NCBI GenBank assembly: GCA_958496175.1
Contig: OY292275.1
Coordinates: 34,983,701-35,047,700 of the forward strand
DNA length: 64,000 nucleotides
Source of the DNA: Sisyra terminalis
Taxonomy: Eukaryota; Arthropoda; Insecta; Neuroptera; Sisyridae
Direction: 5' to 3'
A model generated the notes under the pieces. That model saw only the letters and a program-made list of their open reading frames with translations, did not search any database and was not told the origin of the DNA. Position numbers and translations under genes: made by a program. Below, in pieces: positions 22,649 to 35,325 of this stretch; position 1 is the stretch's first letter, and each line of letters begins with the position of its first letter.

Positions 22649-25600
22649 ACACACTGTATAAATATATAGGCTTGTTGATACAGGGTTGGTATTTTTTCAA
22701 ATAGGTAGTGACATTTATCATCTAGATAAAATTTTAACCGGAAGATTAAAATAACATGCGTATTTTCATCTATGAATATGTATAAGATTTATCAAAGAGA
22801 TAAATTTTCATCTGATTAACTTATCTTGGGAATACGTTCCATCTATCCATGAGTGAAAATGCCAGCTTAAGAGTAGAACATAGGACCAGTTATTTTTTCA
22901 CTATTTAAAAGTCCTATATTTGAAATTAAATTCAAGAAATATATTAAACGATTTTTATTCTTCTTTTTAATGACTGTGTAAATAAGAATGTTTTTTATTT
23001 TTGTAATTTAAATGAATCAAAACTCAAAGTTCCACCACAAAACTATATCAAATATGCTGAAATAAGAGTTTAAATATACGTTGGTTCCCACTGGAACCCT
23101 TCGTTTTAATTACAACTAGTAAAGTCATTTTCATTTAAAATAGAAATGCAAAAGGCCATTTCTAGGAAAACTTGACAACTTTATTTAATTGTGAAATTCT
23201 TGGTAATCAAAAGCCTTTGAAATTAAGTCTCTAATACTGTTATGCTGCATAGAAAACTTTCAACTAGAAAGATAAAAAAGCTTCTTCTTTTGTTATTTGA
23301 AAAGTCTATGACTCCCTTGAAATCTTTTAAAGAATATTGGAATAACAAAATCAATATACTTCACTATTGATAAGCCTTAAATTTTTTTCATTTTGTTGTA
23401 GAAAAGTTTTCACATAAATGTTATTGAAGGGCAAATTTTTTTTTACTACTCTCGAATAAAATTTTGAACTCCCACCCCTATACTCTCGCTGTGCTCCTTT
23501 CGCCCTTTTTCAACAGTTTTCTTTAGTATCAATTGCAAGTCATTGAACTGTTACGTGTAGCACCATCCATCCTGTTTGTAATGTTATATAGTAGTACGTA
23601 GCATTATATATATGTAGGTACTATACAGTCTTTAATAATTTGTACGTCAAAAAGGTTTTATTACCATTTTTGCTATTCCCTTTTTTCTATTATTCGAATA
23701 ACCTTCTAACATACCTATACAACAAACAAGCATGCGAAAAAGAGGTTATTCCTCTTTTTATTAAATTGAGCAAATGAATGTTTGAAAGAAAAACATTTAT
23801 TAGAATTCAAAGATAAACGTTTAACATTTTAATAAGGGAATTTCCATTTTCAACAAATAATTTGTAATTGAAATTCCCTTCAATTGTAGAAATCTTAAAA
23901 TAGACTATATACGTTCTCGTAAAAATGTTTTTGTCGCTAAATATGTATATAGTATATTCATATACATACCGCACATATATTTTTAAATTGAAACCCTCAA
24001 CAGAAATATAAAATTAAATCAAATTTTCATCATTTAAATGGTATTCAAGAAGCATATTATTATATCAAACTACCTAAAAACGTTTCTGACATTTGGAGAT
24101 TAATACGATTTTTTCAGGCGTTTTGAAATTTTGAGATTTTGATAAAAACCAAAACCAATTGCTCGGTCTTAACCTAAAGTTTCGATCTAAAGCTCCTCAA
24201 TTTGAATTCTAAAATTTTGAAGTTTAAAACTAAAAAGTTTTATCTCCGAATTTAATGGTTGCGGAGTTGTCAAGGATAATCACTTCAGGGTGATTTATTA
24301 ACATATTTGACATGTAAAAATGTTTGAAAAGATCTTCCGTAGCTAAAAAATTAATTTTGACTAAAGAAAAAAATATATTTGATTTAATTTATAGCTATCC
24401 CAATTTCCAATTATTTTTTTTATTATTAGCATAAAGTTCATAAAAGAAAAATTCAGGTTTAAAATATTTGCATTGAATAATGTGATTCGTGGAAATCGTC
24501 TAGTATAATTCTTTAGAAACTCGACTTTTTCTTGAAAGTTGAACACAATTTTGCAAAGTATTAAAACATTTGTTATGATAATTCTTTAAAGGACGTGTTT
24601 TGGCGTATATCCCATAATTGTATTTCAACTTCATAAATTGTTCCACAGAGAAAAGTTATGTAAAAATAAGTAATGGCATGATTTTGCTAAATTACTAATT
24701 TATCAATTTATGTATCACAAATTATTAATTACTTTGTGACATAGGTTATTATCAAATCATTAATTATTTATTTCATGATATATTATCAAACCGTTAGAAG
24801 AAAATGCCATCGTTACCATAAATCAGTTTATAAGTTATTTCAAAGACGTACTAAAGACATTTTATGCCTAGAGTGACTTGATGGCTCGCAAAAGATTAAA
24901 AAATTAGTATTCTTCTAAAATTTATATAAAAATGGTTCAACAAATGCATGAAAGAATACAAATTTGATATATTATGATCCTAGAGTTTAACAGGATAGTA
25001 ACACAAATTTGCTATCAGAAAAAAAAATTAATATTTATCCAAATGCATTGATTCAATAATACCAAATGAGATTTGTAAGTTCAAATTAAATAATTTTGAG
25101 TTTTCCAATTCATACCAATCAAGTATAATAAAAGCTTGAAACATTGATATGTTAAAGAAGGAAATGGTTCCAAATCCTTGTTTGACAGTCAAGACGGGTG
25201 TATATAATAATTTTCCGAGACCTGTATCAAAAATCTCTGAAAACTCCGGATTTTTGGGTTCGCAAAAACCTGGGTAGAAAACCCTGGCATGAATTTTGTT
25301 TCTATTTACATAATAAGAAAAATTATTGTTAACATTTTCAACGCTTATTTCCCGCTGACTAAATAGTCTCAGCTAGTAATACACACTACACATGCTATAC
25401 ATGAATATACTGTATTGTATTTAATACTGCTAGGACCGCTATTTTCACATCTAACATATATGAATATCACATCTAGATGGCATTATCTTCCAGATAAACT
25501 ATTATCTGATGGGTAGAAAAACATGCGTATATTCGCCTAAGAATTGTGAAATGTGTAGGGTGAATGTGTAGAATTTATAAAACAAATACTTCTTTCTACT

Positions 25601-28190
25601 ATTAAATAGCTGTTATTAGATACTACTAAATACTTTTAAATAGCTATCATAAGAATAGCTATCTTAGTGAAAGAAAATGTCATTAAATTAAATATCATCT
25701 ATTGAATGAAAATTTTACAAAATTCTAGTTTCAAAATATTATCGCCTATTGTGTATCCATTACTTTTGAGGTATTTTGTGTTCATAATTGAACTAATTCT
25801 TAACCGTTTGTTTAACATTAAGAATTGTTTCGTAGTAAGAACCTGTTTACTTTTTAACTCATATTTTTCTAAATTTTTATTTTTCATTCTTATTCCTTTG
25901 GCATAGCGTCATGTTTTCAGCACTGGAAATATTAACCAAATATTACATTGCTTTTATTTTTATACATATTTTTGCAAAATTGCATATAAATTTATGATTG
26001 CTTAAAATATTAGCATATTACACACTTGTACATATTATCTATTAATTTCAGTATTTTACGAGTTAATATTGTTAAATGCCAAATATATGCAATGTTATAA
26101 ATCATGAGATTATTATTCGATTTGTACTTTTGTTAGTGTTTGTTTAGATTTGTATTATGCCATTTTCTGAGTTGGTATTGACTTTACTTTTTATGTGTTA
26201 AAAAAATGTTTCTAAAATATACCCTTTAATAATAAAACTCAGTGTCGCAAAAAATATGTCATTTTAGAATAGCCAATTTGATTAATGTCAAAAGTTAAAA
26301 ACAACCCTTGAGACAAAAAGTTCTTTCTTGATCAGTTGGGATATCCGACGAGGTAAAATAGAAATGAAAATCATGTAGACACAGCATAATTCAATATAGA
26401 AATCATAAATCATAATCGACCATAAGACAACCCTTATTTTGCAATAGAAAATAACGACCTTATTCTTGTTATTTATTTATGGTGAAAACTTCACAAAAGT
26501 CTAATCGAGTAATTGATTAATGGGCGAAGTCGATTTTTTTTCAGTGAAATCGAGTGAAAACTTGACAAAACAGAGGGTGTATACATTCAATACAATTGAA
26601 ATTCTATAGTCAAGAGAACTTATTTTTTACAAATTATTTTCAATGGGGTTATTCACATATTATTTGTCTTGATAATTGAAAGTTCTGCCTTTTGACACAA
26701 TTTTACGACGTCGACTTGAACGTAAAAGAAAATATATTGAAGAAGATAACATAAAAAATATACTCTAATAGATTAAGATGACCCAATTAATTATAGAACG
26801 TACAAAAGATTTAAAAAATAAAAATAAAATAAGAAAGTGTCTAAAAAAGAAAAGAATTTGGGAAAGAAAACAATAAAGTCTGTCTCGTTTAAACATAATT
26901 TTATAAGAAATTTGAAATAAAACAAATTTTCATTTTAACATTTCCAAAAACTTGTATAAGATAAATTAATACAAAATATCATAGTGCCATCTCTTTTCCT
27001 TCTTTTAATAGCTAAACATAATACATTATGTTTTATATTCTTTATGATTAAAATGAAAAAAGATACAACCAACAAAAAATAAATACCGCCTTAGTATTTG
27101 AAAATTCAATTTTCTGGGTAATTTATTAAGGAATAAATATATCTAGTAAACATTAAGAACTTTTTCTTTGGATATATAAGTTCAATAAATTATCAAAAGC
27201 TTATACTAAAGTAATTTTACTGTTATCTCACGCAATTCAATTAAAAGTCCGTCACAAACTCTGATATTAAAGTGTAGATTAGTTGAATAGAAAGAACTTA
27301 ATACAAGAGATTAAATTAAATTGTTCCACATTTTTTTTGGGTTTTTTTCTACCGTGTTTTATCTTAAATCAAACAATGCTTAAGAGGAATCGTATATTCT
27401 GTATATTTTGTATAGATCAAAGCTCTCTTTGACGCTGCACTATAGAAGAACTTTTAAAAAGCTTGAAGAATTTAGGTCAATTTCTTGCAACATTTTTAGA
27501 ATAAGAACAATATTCAAAGTTTCTATGAAATAAACCGGCGAAGTTAATACAATAAAATGAATCTAAAATAACAAAAAAAAAATGATGTAGATATCACACG
27601 ATTTCTTTGTATTCTGATATGTATATTATTGCTGCACTCGGAACAACCAGAAAATTTAAATTTTCAGAATTAAAAGGTAAAATAATAAAATATATTCATG
27701 AAGCACAAATCCATGAGAATAGCAAATTATAAGGGATCAAATATAATATTTTACTACTATAGCAACCCATCTCAATTTCGCACAGGTCGCTTAATATGTG
27801 CCTATATTTTTTCTGCTGTACTTCTTTAGTGTCGTGTTAATGTTTGAAGAAATAAAATTACATAAACAATTACCTCAAATGTTTCTTTGTATTCAACATT
27901 GATAACTTTTGCCGAATTATGTGTAAAAATGTACATATTATGTTTAGATGATACAAGTGGCAGGACAATATACAACTGGTCATGAGAAAAAAATTAACTT
28001 CTTAAGTCAATTCCAGCGACTTTTAAAGTTTGTCTGTGTGACTAATTTAAATGGAAATTATAGTCGTCTAAACTAAAAAGACAACTCAGGGAATATAATC
28101 GGTATTCTTGGTATCAAAAGTATCTCACCAATTCTCAAGCCTACCTTTAATATAATTTTGTACGGTGGAATTCCCGCACTCATTATAAAA
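22649..28190. other. AT-rich spacer
   Basis: No gene is supported. Two small hairpin-forming stretches occur, near 23836-23882 (AAGGGAATTTC ... GAAATTCCCTT) and near 24707-24744 (TATGTATCACAAA ... TTTGTGACATA). A somewhat less AT-rich patch at 25.14-25.30 kb (CCGAGACCTGTATC, CTCCGGATTTTTGGG) could be transposon debris but I cannot assign it. Confidence 0.45.
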
Positions 28191-28194
28191 TTCA

Positions 28195-28345
28195 AAAAGT
28201 CCACAGGTGGCCGGGTCGTCAAGGTGACCACTCCAAAATTTGTAAGTATTAGGTTCGAATCTTGTATTAAGCAAATTTTTGGATATTTTACAACTTATGG
28301 ATTTTTGTTTAAGACATTGGGAGTTATAAAGCGACGGTAAATTAC
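28195..28345 (+). mobile_element. tRNA-derived SINE copy 2
   Basis: A-box-like GGTGGCCGGGTCGTCAAGG starts near 28206 and a perfect B box GGTTCGAATCT lies at 28252-28262. The family tail follows, ending GCGACGGTAAATTAC. The tail middle is more diverged than in copies 1 and 5. An antisense 145-codon ORF (28125-28562) runs through it. Since part of that frame is SINE complement, it is unlikely to be a gene as it stands. Confidence 0.75.
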
Positions 28346-29321
28346 AATAAAAAATATACTTAATTCGCTGAAGTACTGTAAAAAATGAATAATATATTCG
28401 TAATGATGCCTCAATTTTGGAATTTGAAAGGTCCATATCATTTCTTTTATTAACTTGCTCAGTACAAGTAGGTGCTAGTAACTTTCTTACGACCAATTTA
28501 GGGTCTTGATGGTATATTGCTAACATCAGGACATATCTTTTCAATCCTTTCAATCTTTTCAATTCCTTGACATTTTACCCCAATCAAATAGATTATTTTT
28601 ATTAATACTGATCTTTAAGCGAAACTTTAACTTGTTTTTTTTCAACCCAATTAAATTTAGTTCTTGTACTTTTCAACATCATTGCTTTTATTCAAAGTCA
28701 CTATTTAATTTACATTTCTTTGTTACGATTGCCTATTCATCATTAGCCGATGCAAAACTTTATATATTTTTTTTTTTTTTGAAAGTCTGTTTACACTTAG
28801 CTTGATTAAAAACACAATTACAACAATTTAACACTAACACGAATAGTTTATCTTCAAGGATTCTGTTGTGTATCTCTAATTGGTTACGCATCACCATTAT
28901 AGCTTCCGATCGTAATGATTTTAGATAATATTTTTAACAATCATCGTCATACTTCAGTTAAATTGTCTAAAATTTTAAAAATTATATATCTACCTAAATG
29001 ATTCCTTCTTCAGGAGTCACTCTGACTATTGGTGAAATACATACAAAAATTCGATCAGTAATTTTTGAATTTATCGTATTCAGACGGACAGACGCAGGAG
29101 AGGAATTCTGTTTTAAAATATTCGCATTTAAATATTAATAAGTCTAAGCCATAGTCTAATGCTCGCGGTATCATTTGTATCATGAAATAAACAATGTTCA
29201 TTTTTTTACAACCCACAGCTTTAAGTATCATCTCATATTTCTTCTTGGAGACCTCTTCTGAGTTCTATTAAGTAAAGTTTTGAAGAACAAAAATAAAAAG
29301 AAAAACAGAAGAAAACGGAAA

Positions 29322-29385
29322 TTGTGGGGTTTGAAACTTAGTCTTTCGTATGCAAGGCGAGAACGTTACCATTGCGTCAATAAGA
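29322..29385 (-). tRNA. tRNA-like sequence or tRNA-derived SINE head (Ala-like)
   Basis: The minus strand reads TTGACGCAATGGTAACG (A-box-like), CTCGCCTTGCATACGAAAGA (anticodon arm with TGC in the loop position) and AAGTTTCAAACCCCA (B-box-like). The promoter boxes and the TTGCATACGAAAG arm resemble an alanine-type tRNA or a SINE derived from one. The acceptor stem does not pair convincingly and the A box is degenerate, so this is a pseudogene or SINE head rather than a working tRNA. It is distinct from the Leu/Ser-like SINE family nearby. Confidence 0.4.
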
Positions 29386-29423
29386 TATGTAAAACTGGTT
29401 AAAGCTCTACTGATTGTCAAGTG

Positions 29424-29572
29424 ATCCTGACCTGAGTGGTCAAGGTACCCGCTTCAAAATGAGGTTCTGGATTCGATTCTTGAATCGAGTAAATTGCAAT
29501 ATTTCTCGGTTTACGGTTTTTTATTAACTCTAAAGTCGCTAAAAACCTTGACAATTTTAAAGCTACAATATA
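29424..29572 (+). mobile_element. tRNA-derived SINE copy 3
   Basis: A-box-like TGACCTGAGTGGTCAAGG near 29428 and B-box-like GGATTCGATTC at 29469-29479. The tail ATTTCTCGGTTTACGG, TTTTTTATTAACTC and AAAGTCGCTAAAAACCTTG matches the family. The terminal GCGACGG is degraded to AAGCTAC. Confidence 0.75.
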
Positions 29573-30059
29573 TAACAAAAAAAAAAAAACTATTTATTGT
29601 TGAGATGTAAGAGCAAGAGATATAGTAAGTAATGTAAGTAGTGACGTAAGATCAAATTAAGTTTTTTTTGGCTCACTTTGAACAATTATACTGTTTATAC
29701 AATATATAAAATATATTGTGGTCATATTTATGTTTTATAATTAACAAGTAAACTATAAACATAAGTTTGAACAAAAGTTCAAACAAATGTATTTTTGACA
29801 TATTACTCAGATGCGTTTTTCGATTGCCAAGCATCTTCCTCAGAGATCATATTTCATAAACAAATCCACAACATATTTATATAATTTATAAACATTGCTG
29901 GATGTATTTAAAACATTAATTCCTAGTTGACTTCAATTTTTCTGAAATTCGGAAAATGATCGTAACATTTCAGTCAATTTCTACAAAATCAATGAAATAA
30001 TAGGCAAATACATATAACATGTATGTTGGAAAAGACAGATAACAAAGAATGTATTTAAA

Positions 30060-30174
30060 CATATACGTGTGAAGGGCAGCCAAATATAATAATTATCTCA
30101 AATTTGAACTGAATGTTGTCATTTGTTTCGACTGTCATTGTTGTGTGTCAATGTTGATTGTGATTATTTCACGG
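30060..30174 (+). promoter_or_regulatory. Possible 5' exon ending in a strong splice donor
   Basis: ACGG|GTAAGT at 30171-30180 is close to the ideal donor consensus. The preceding 115 bp is less AT-rich, with repeated TGTCATT motifs, and could be a non-coding first exon. No reading frame, promoter or matching acceptor was identified, so this is a weak call. Confidence 0.15.
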
Positions 30175-30180
30175 GTAAGT

Positions 30181-32530
30181 ACAATTTTCAATATATTATA
30201 CACTAAAATCTTCCTCATTAATTCCTCAATGGTGAAAATAAGTACAAGTAAAAAACGATACAACATCTACATTTGATTTATATTGCTAATTGAAACGATA
30301 AGAGTTTTATTTTTAATATTTTTTTATTAATATTAATTAAATATTTTCTTATCTCGTATTTTTTAAATATTTCATAAGAATATATTTGCTTAAATTTTGA
30401 AAGACAACATTTATGAACCATCAAAGCTATTTAATTCAAGATTTATGAACATTGAACATAAAGGTAAATACTACCAACTTGGTTCTTGGTTATAAAAGTT
30501 CAATTTTAAATATATATGACATTTCCTGATTTAAAAATATAAAGTCGTTCAATAAAAATCTTTGATCTGATATTATCTTAATCAAATTTATTTTTGCGAA
30601 AAAGCAGAAGCAATCAGAATGTAGGCGCGTAGATTCTTCAAACATTATTCCTTTAAGTAGCGTAAATTGATTTTCTTTTTATAAAAATATTAAAGAAACC
30701 TAAATCATAACTTAATATAAGTGTCATATAACTCAATTTCTAAAACATTTCATTTTGAGTAAGTAAAAAAATCAGAAAATTGGATTTATTAGATATGTCG
30801 TTAACATGGGTAGCAATTTCAAATATATAATACAATGGTTATAATAGTAACAATAATCCACCGAAAATTATGAAGTGTGATATTTAATTACTATGAAATT
30901 TAATTAAAAAATGTAAATGGCAACGATTAAAATTTCAACGCTAAAATTTCTAAAACAAATTAGGTATAACTTTTTTCTTAATGAATTAAGCAAGAAAATT
31001 AAAAATGAACCTTCTTGAATATAATAATTAGTGAAAATTTTCTTTTCAGTCTATTTTTTCTCTCAATTCATTTAAAGTAAAAGATCGTTAATTTTAATAT
31101 AATGTAGTTGTAGCTTTTTTTCAACGGATGAAATGTAAAAAAAAATGTTCCAGACTTTTTTTAAATTATAATTAAAGTAAAATGAAGCGTATTCTTCAAA
31201 ACTAAATGAGGAAAACTTTTCTTTATAATTATATATGGACTTTTATTATAATTGTTATTCGTTTTATAAATGGTAATGAAGAATATTTTACTGCGTTTGT
31301 ATTCTGATAATAAAACGTATGGAAATGAATAAAAAGAAAAAATAAAACATATAAGAAAAAATTCAATACCTTTTGAGTTCTCAAATTTTAACAAAAAACT
31401 TTTAGTCTTTTTATTACATTTTTATCAATCTGACGTTGCGCTAAAGATTCATAAAACTGTCTTTTCATCACCATAATTTTATCTTTAAAACATGTAAAAG
31501 AAAATTAGAAAAATATCCGTATAAAGCAAAAAAGAGAAGATATTTGAACCTTCAAAAATCACCTTAAAAACTGCGGCTTTTTATGTGAAAATTTTCCTAA
31601 CTATAAAAATTCACAATCACGTTCACAATCTTAAATTAACATTATGAGATTTAAAAGAAAAAGTTTAAAGATTCTATCGAGCGTTTGCTAAAACAAAGTG
31701 TGATATTTATTCTTCGATGAATTTAATAATCTTTTTTTTTTGTTATGATTTTGTTTATCACTATAAGTTGTAAATGTTATTCTATATTTATACGTCGTAC
31801 CTATAGCTTTAATAAGAAAATGAACAACGATATTATCTACTAAAAAATAAAAGTTTCATTTGTAAAATTATTAATCCTAATTATCATATTTTCGTAATAT
31901 ATCAACGGTCCAAATGACACGTGAGTTGCTCATGACATAGCAAGAGTTACCCTATAATACTTGTATGATGTAGTTCAACGTGACTATAACAGTTAATCTC
32001 GATTTTACAAAATCTTTTTGTAAAAATATTTACACTTATTCTTAATGAAGTTGTAGCAACTATGAAAATAATAACTATAAAGGTTTATTTTTGAATCAAT
32101 CCGACTAAGTGTGAATCAATTAATTTAGCCCAAATAGCTAAGGATTGATGTTTCGGAACCATTCAATTTTGTGGTTTTTTGATAATGTCAAGCTTATTTA
32201 ACCCAGTTTTAGAAATAGCTTTATGAATGGAGTACTAACTTGAAATATAGCCCGGCCAAACATTTAAAAGCATTTTAAATTCTTTAAATAAAAATGCCTT
32301 TCCAGTTATTTTAAAGGACAAAATCTTGAGTATTTTTTGAATAAAAATAATATTTAAATGCCTTTGCTACAAACTCGAATTCAACATAAAACGCAATTGA
32401 GACATGAGATAGAGATATAAATTTTCTTTGTTATGCTCTATTAGGAGTTGTCAATTTGCTTCTGCGAAAGCGAAGCTTTGTGGAACTATTAATGGCGACA
32501 AAATACAAATTCAATAAGCACAAGTTTAAT
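30181..32530. other. AT-rich spacer
   Basis: No gene, repeat family or regulatory signal recognised. Confidence 0.5.
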
Positions 32531-32533
32531 AAA

Positions 32534-32675
32534 GCCTACTGGTGGCTCCAAAACCGAGAAGTATTGGGTTCAAATCTCGTAACGAGTAAATTTTTAGTAT
32601 TCCTTGATTACGAACTTTTATAAATCCTAGAGTCACTAAGGATCTTAGTTGTTAAAAAGAGACAGTAAAAAACTA
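32534..32675 (+). mobile_element. tRNA-derived SINE copy 4, A box damaged
   Basis: A B-box-like GGGTTCAAATCTCG is followed by AACGAGTAAATTTTTAGTAT, CTTGATTACGAACTTTTATA, AGAGTCACTAAGGATCTTAG and GAGACAGTAAAAAAC. The 5' head retains ACTGGTGGCTCC but has lost the GAGTGGTCAAGG part of the A box, probably by a small deletion. Confidence 0.7.
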
Positions 32676-35159
32676 AAAAAATAATGTAACAACCTTGGTG
32701 ATAATAGTGAATTTGTCACTAAGTCATTATGTCATTTGGTGACTTTTAAAAGAACAAAACAGAATTTGTTTGAAGGAGGAGCCGTGAGATCAGTTGTGTT
32801 ACTAAACGCAGCAAATTACAAATTCAATTGAGATCTTTTTTTGAAACTTAAAAAATAAACACATTTTCTCAATTCTTAACTATTGTGAAAGTAATAGAAT
32901 TTTAATTACTTACACTTTTATGTTTAAATTTTTTTATGCAGTTTCTATTTTTGATGTTGTAGTGAAATAAAAAAAGATATAAATATTTCATATAAAATGT
33001 AATAAAAAGTGTGGAAAGACATAGAAGTTACATCTATTCGTAGAATTGCTTAGCATTCTGTAGCATATTTTCATTATCGGTCATATTTATGTCTTTGTCC
33101 CTCTTTCTTATATGCATTTCAGCTTTTATATCACTTGTTTCTCTATCAATCTTGTTAGAACGCAACCTATTGATAAAAATTTTCAAAAATGCTATTAAAA
33201 CCTTTAGCTATAAAGACTATAAAGTTGTAAAAGCCTTTTTAAAATAAGAAAGATTTTAAATTCACAAATATCGTAGAAACAACGAGTAAGCTTAAATATA
33301 AACTCTGAATAGTAAATATCTTATATAATTTATAAGGCTTTTAAGCTACTTCAGTAAATCTGTTGCATACGCTCATGAGTACTTTCTTTTGAAACAATAT
33401 ATGTTTGAAATCTAGTGTTATACTGAGATTGGTAAAACTACGGCGTTTCGCATAGTGGCAGTAATCCGCACTAAATGATACGGTTTGATATTATTCTAAC
33501 AAGAATAAGATTAGAAATAAAATAAGAGACCACATTATATTGTTTTTGAAAAACCGAATTCAATGTTCTTGTTACCTCGTTTGTTAAATCGCTATTTTTT
33601 AGAGAAACAGCACTAAAATGAGAAAATAACAAACTTGCAACTATTTGATAAAAAAGTATTGTTAAGATATATTAAAGCTATTAAATTGTTTGAACACAAT
33701 GCTAAAACGTCTTTTACAACTGTTTTATTTTAATCAGCGCTGAAGTCTGCATCATAGATATACAGTGCTCATAGAGTGCTCATGTGGTACTATATAACCA
33801 ATGCTTTCTTCATGGCCCAAGATTTTGTCTCAAATTTCGAAATAAATTTCGGCATAACGACGACAACCTTTTCCACTGAGTTCGCTGAAGTGAATCTCTG
33901 AATCGAATACGAGTTCAAAAGTTAAACGTGCGTCCTCTATACTACACTTCTATGATCTACACTCCAAAAAATAGGACGTCTGCCAATAGAATTTAAAAGT
34001 AAGCTACTGAAATAATCGAATCCCATAAGTTAATTCCTATAAATGAATATCCTATCCTATCATCGAATCACCATTTTAAAAATGGTGGTTAGGAAAATTT
34101 TAATGAAAAACGTGGTCTGTCATAAATGCAATTGCTAAGCTATTGAATAAGATATCCGAATAATTCAAAAACTTCTGAGTTAAGCATCAAATAAACATTA
34201 TGTACGCATTATTTTAATTTTCCTACTACGAAAGAAAATCTGTGAAACATTTTTGCAAAAATTTCGAAAAAATCTTACACTTGCTATTTTTTAAGACCAT
34301 AAAATATTATAAAAGAATAAAGACTCACTAATAATATTTTGTTTCTGTATTGAACAATTTTACAACAATAAACAGTAGAAGTTTTAACTCTGACAATACA
34401 CTTTTTTCATTCTAGAGCTTTACAAAAATGACCGAGAACCTTAAAACGTCAATTTTCTAAAGTCAATATCTAAAAAGGGACCGAATGAAAACAAGTAAAA
34501 ATTATATACAGTGTTCAATTAACAAATGTAAATATCTCACCAAAAAATGATCATTTATAGAGTAGTAAATTTCAAGGAAAATGCTATTTTTCTACACGCT
34601 TGTGTAGTGACAAATTAGTAAATGAGGACTTAAAATTCGTATAATTGACATTGGTAAAATGATGTTTAAATCATTACATTCAATGACGAATCAAATATTT
34701 TTGCTTTAAAATGACAATGAGCAGTAATAACAATAGGTAACAGTTCTAATTTTTACCTTATCGACATATTTATGCTACTAGAAATGAGAAGTACCATGAG
34801 CTTCCTTCCAAAAACCTTCCGAAAAACAGATCTTTATTCCAAAAGATATACACAAGATATATTCAAATACTGTCCAGAGAATATTACTGGGATTAAGTTA
34901 TATACCTTTTCTTCAGCAGAAATTCAGTAAATGGAAATTAAACTTAATGAAAGATATCAATGTTGCTTACCAGGGAAAGGAACAATATATCACAGATATG
35001 TCCCTTTGATAATCATCAAACTTCAATCACATTTAAATACTAGTTCTGTTACCTTTTGTAACTGTTACTACTCATTGTTATTTGTAGTATATTTAAAATT
35101 TTAATTTTTATATTTTAACAATTTTTATTATATTAGGTGGTTGGAATTGACTTTTAAAA

Positions 35160-35325
35160 TCTATTGATGACCGAGTGGTCAAGGGGGCCGCTTCAAAACT
35201 GGTAGATGTTGGATTCAAATCTTGTATCGAGCATATTTTCGATATTTCTCAATTACAAACTTTCATTAACCCTAAAATCGGTAAAAACCTTAGTAGTTAT
35301 CAAGCGACGGTAAAAAATTGGTTGT
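35160..35325 (+). mobile_element. tRNA-derived SINE copy 5 (best head)
   Basis: A box TGACCGAGTGG at 35168-35178 followed by TCAAGG, and B box GGATTCAAATC at 35211-35221. The tail runs ATCGAGCATATTTTCGATAT, TTCTCAATTACAAACTTTC, CCTAAAATCGGTAAAAACC, TTAGTAGTTATCAAGCGACG and GTAAAAAATTG. Head and tail are both recognisable, so this copy is useful for defining the family. The 61-codon ORF inside it is incidental. Confidence 0.8.

Noticed and set aside
29764..29783. GTTTGAACAAAAGTTCAAAC palindrome
   Set aside because: A short perfect palindrome of this size is expected by chance in 64 kb of AT-rich DNA and has no supporting context.
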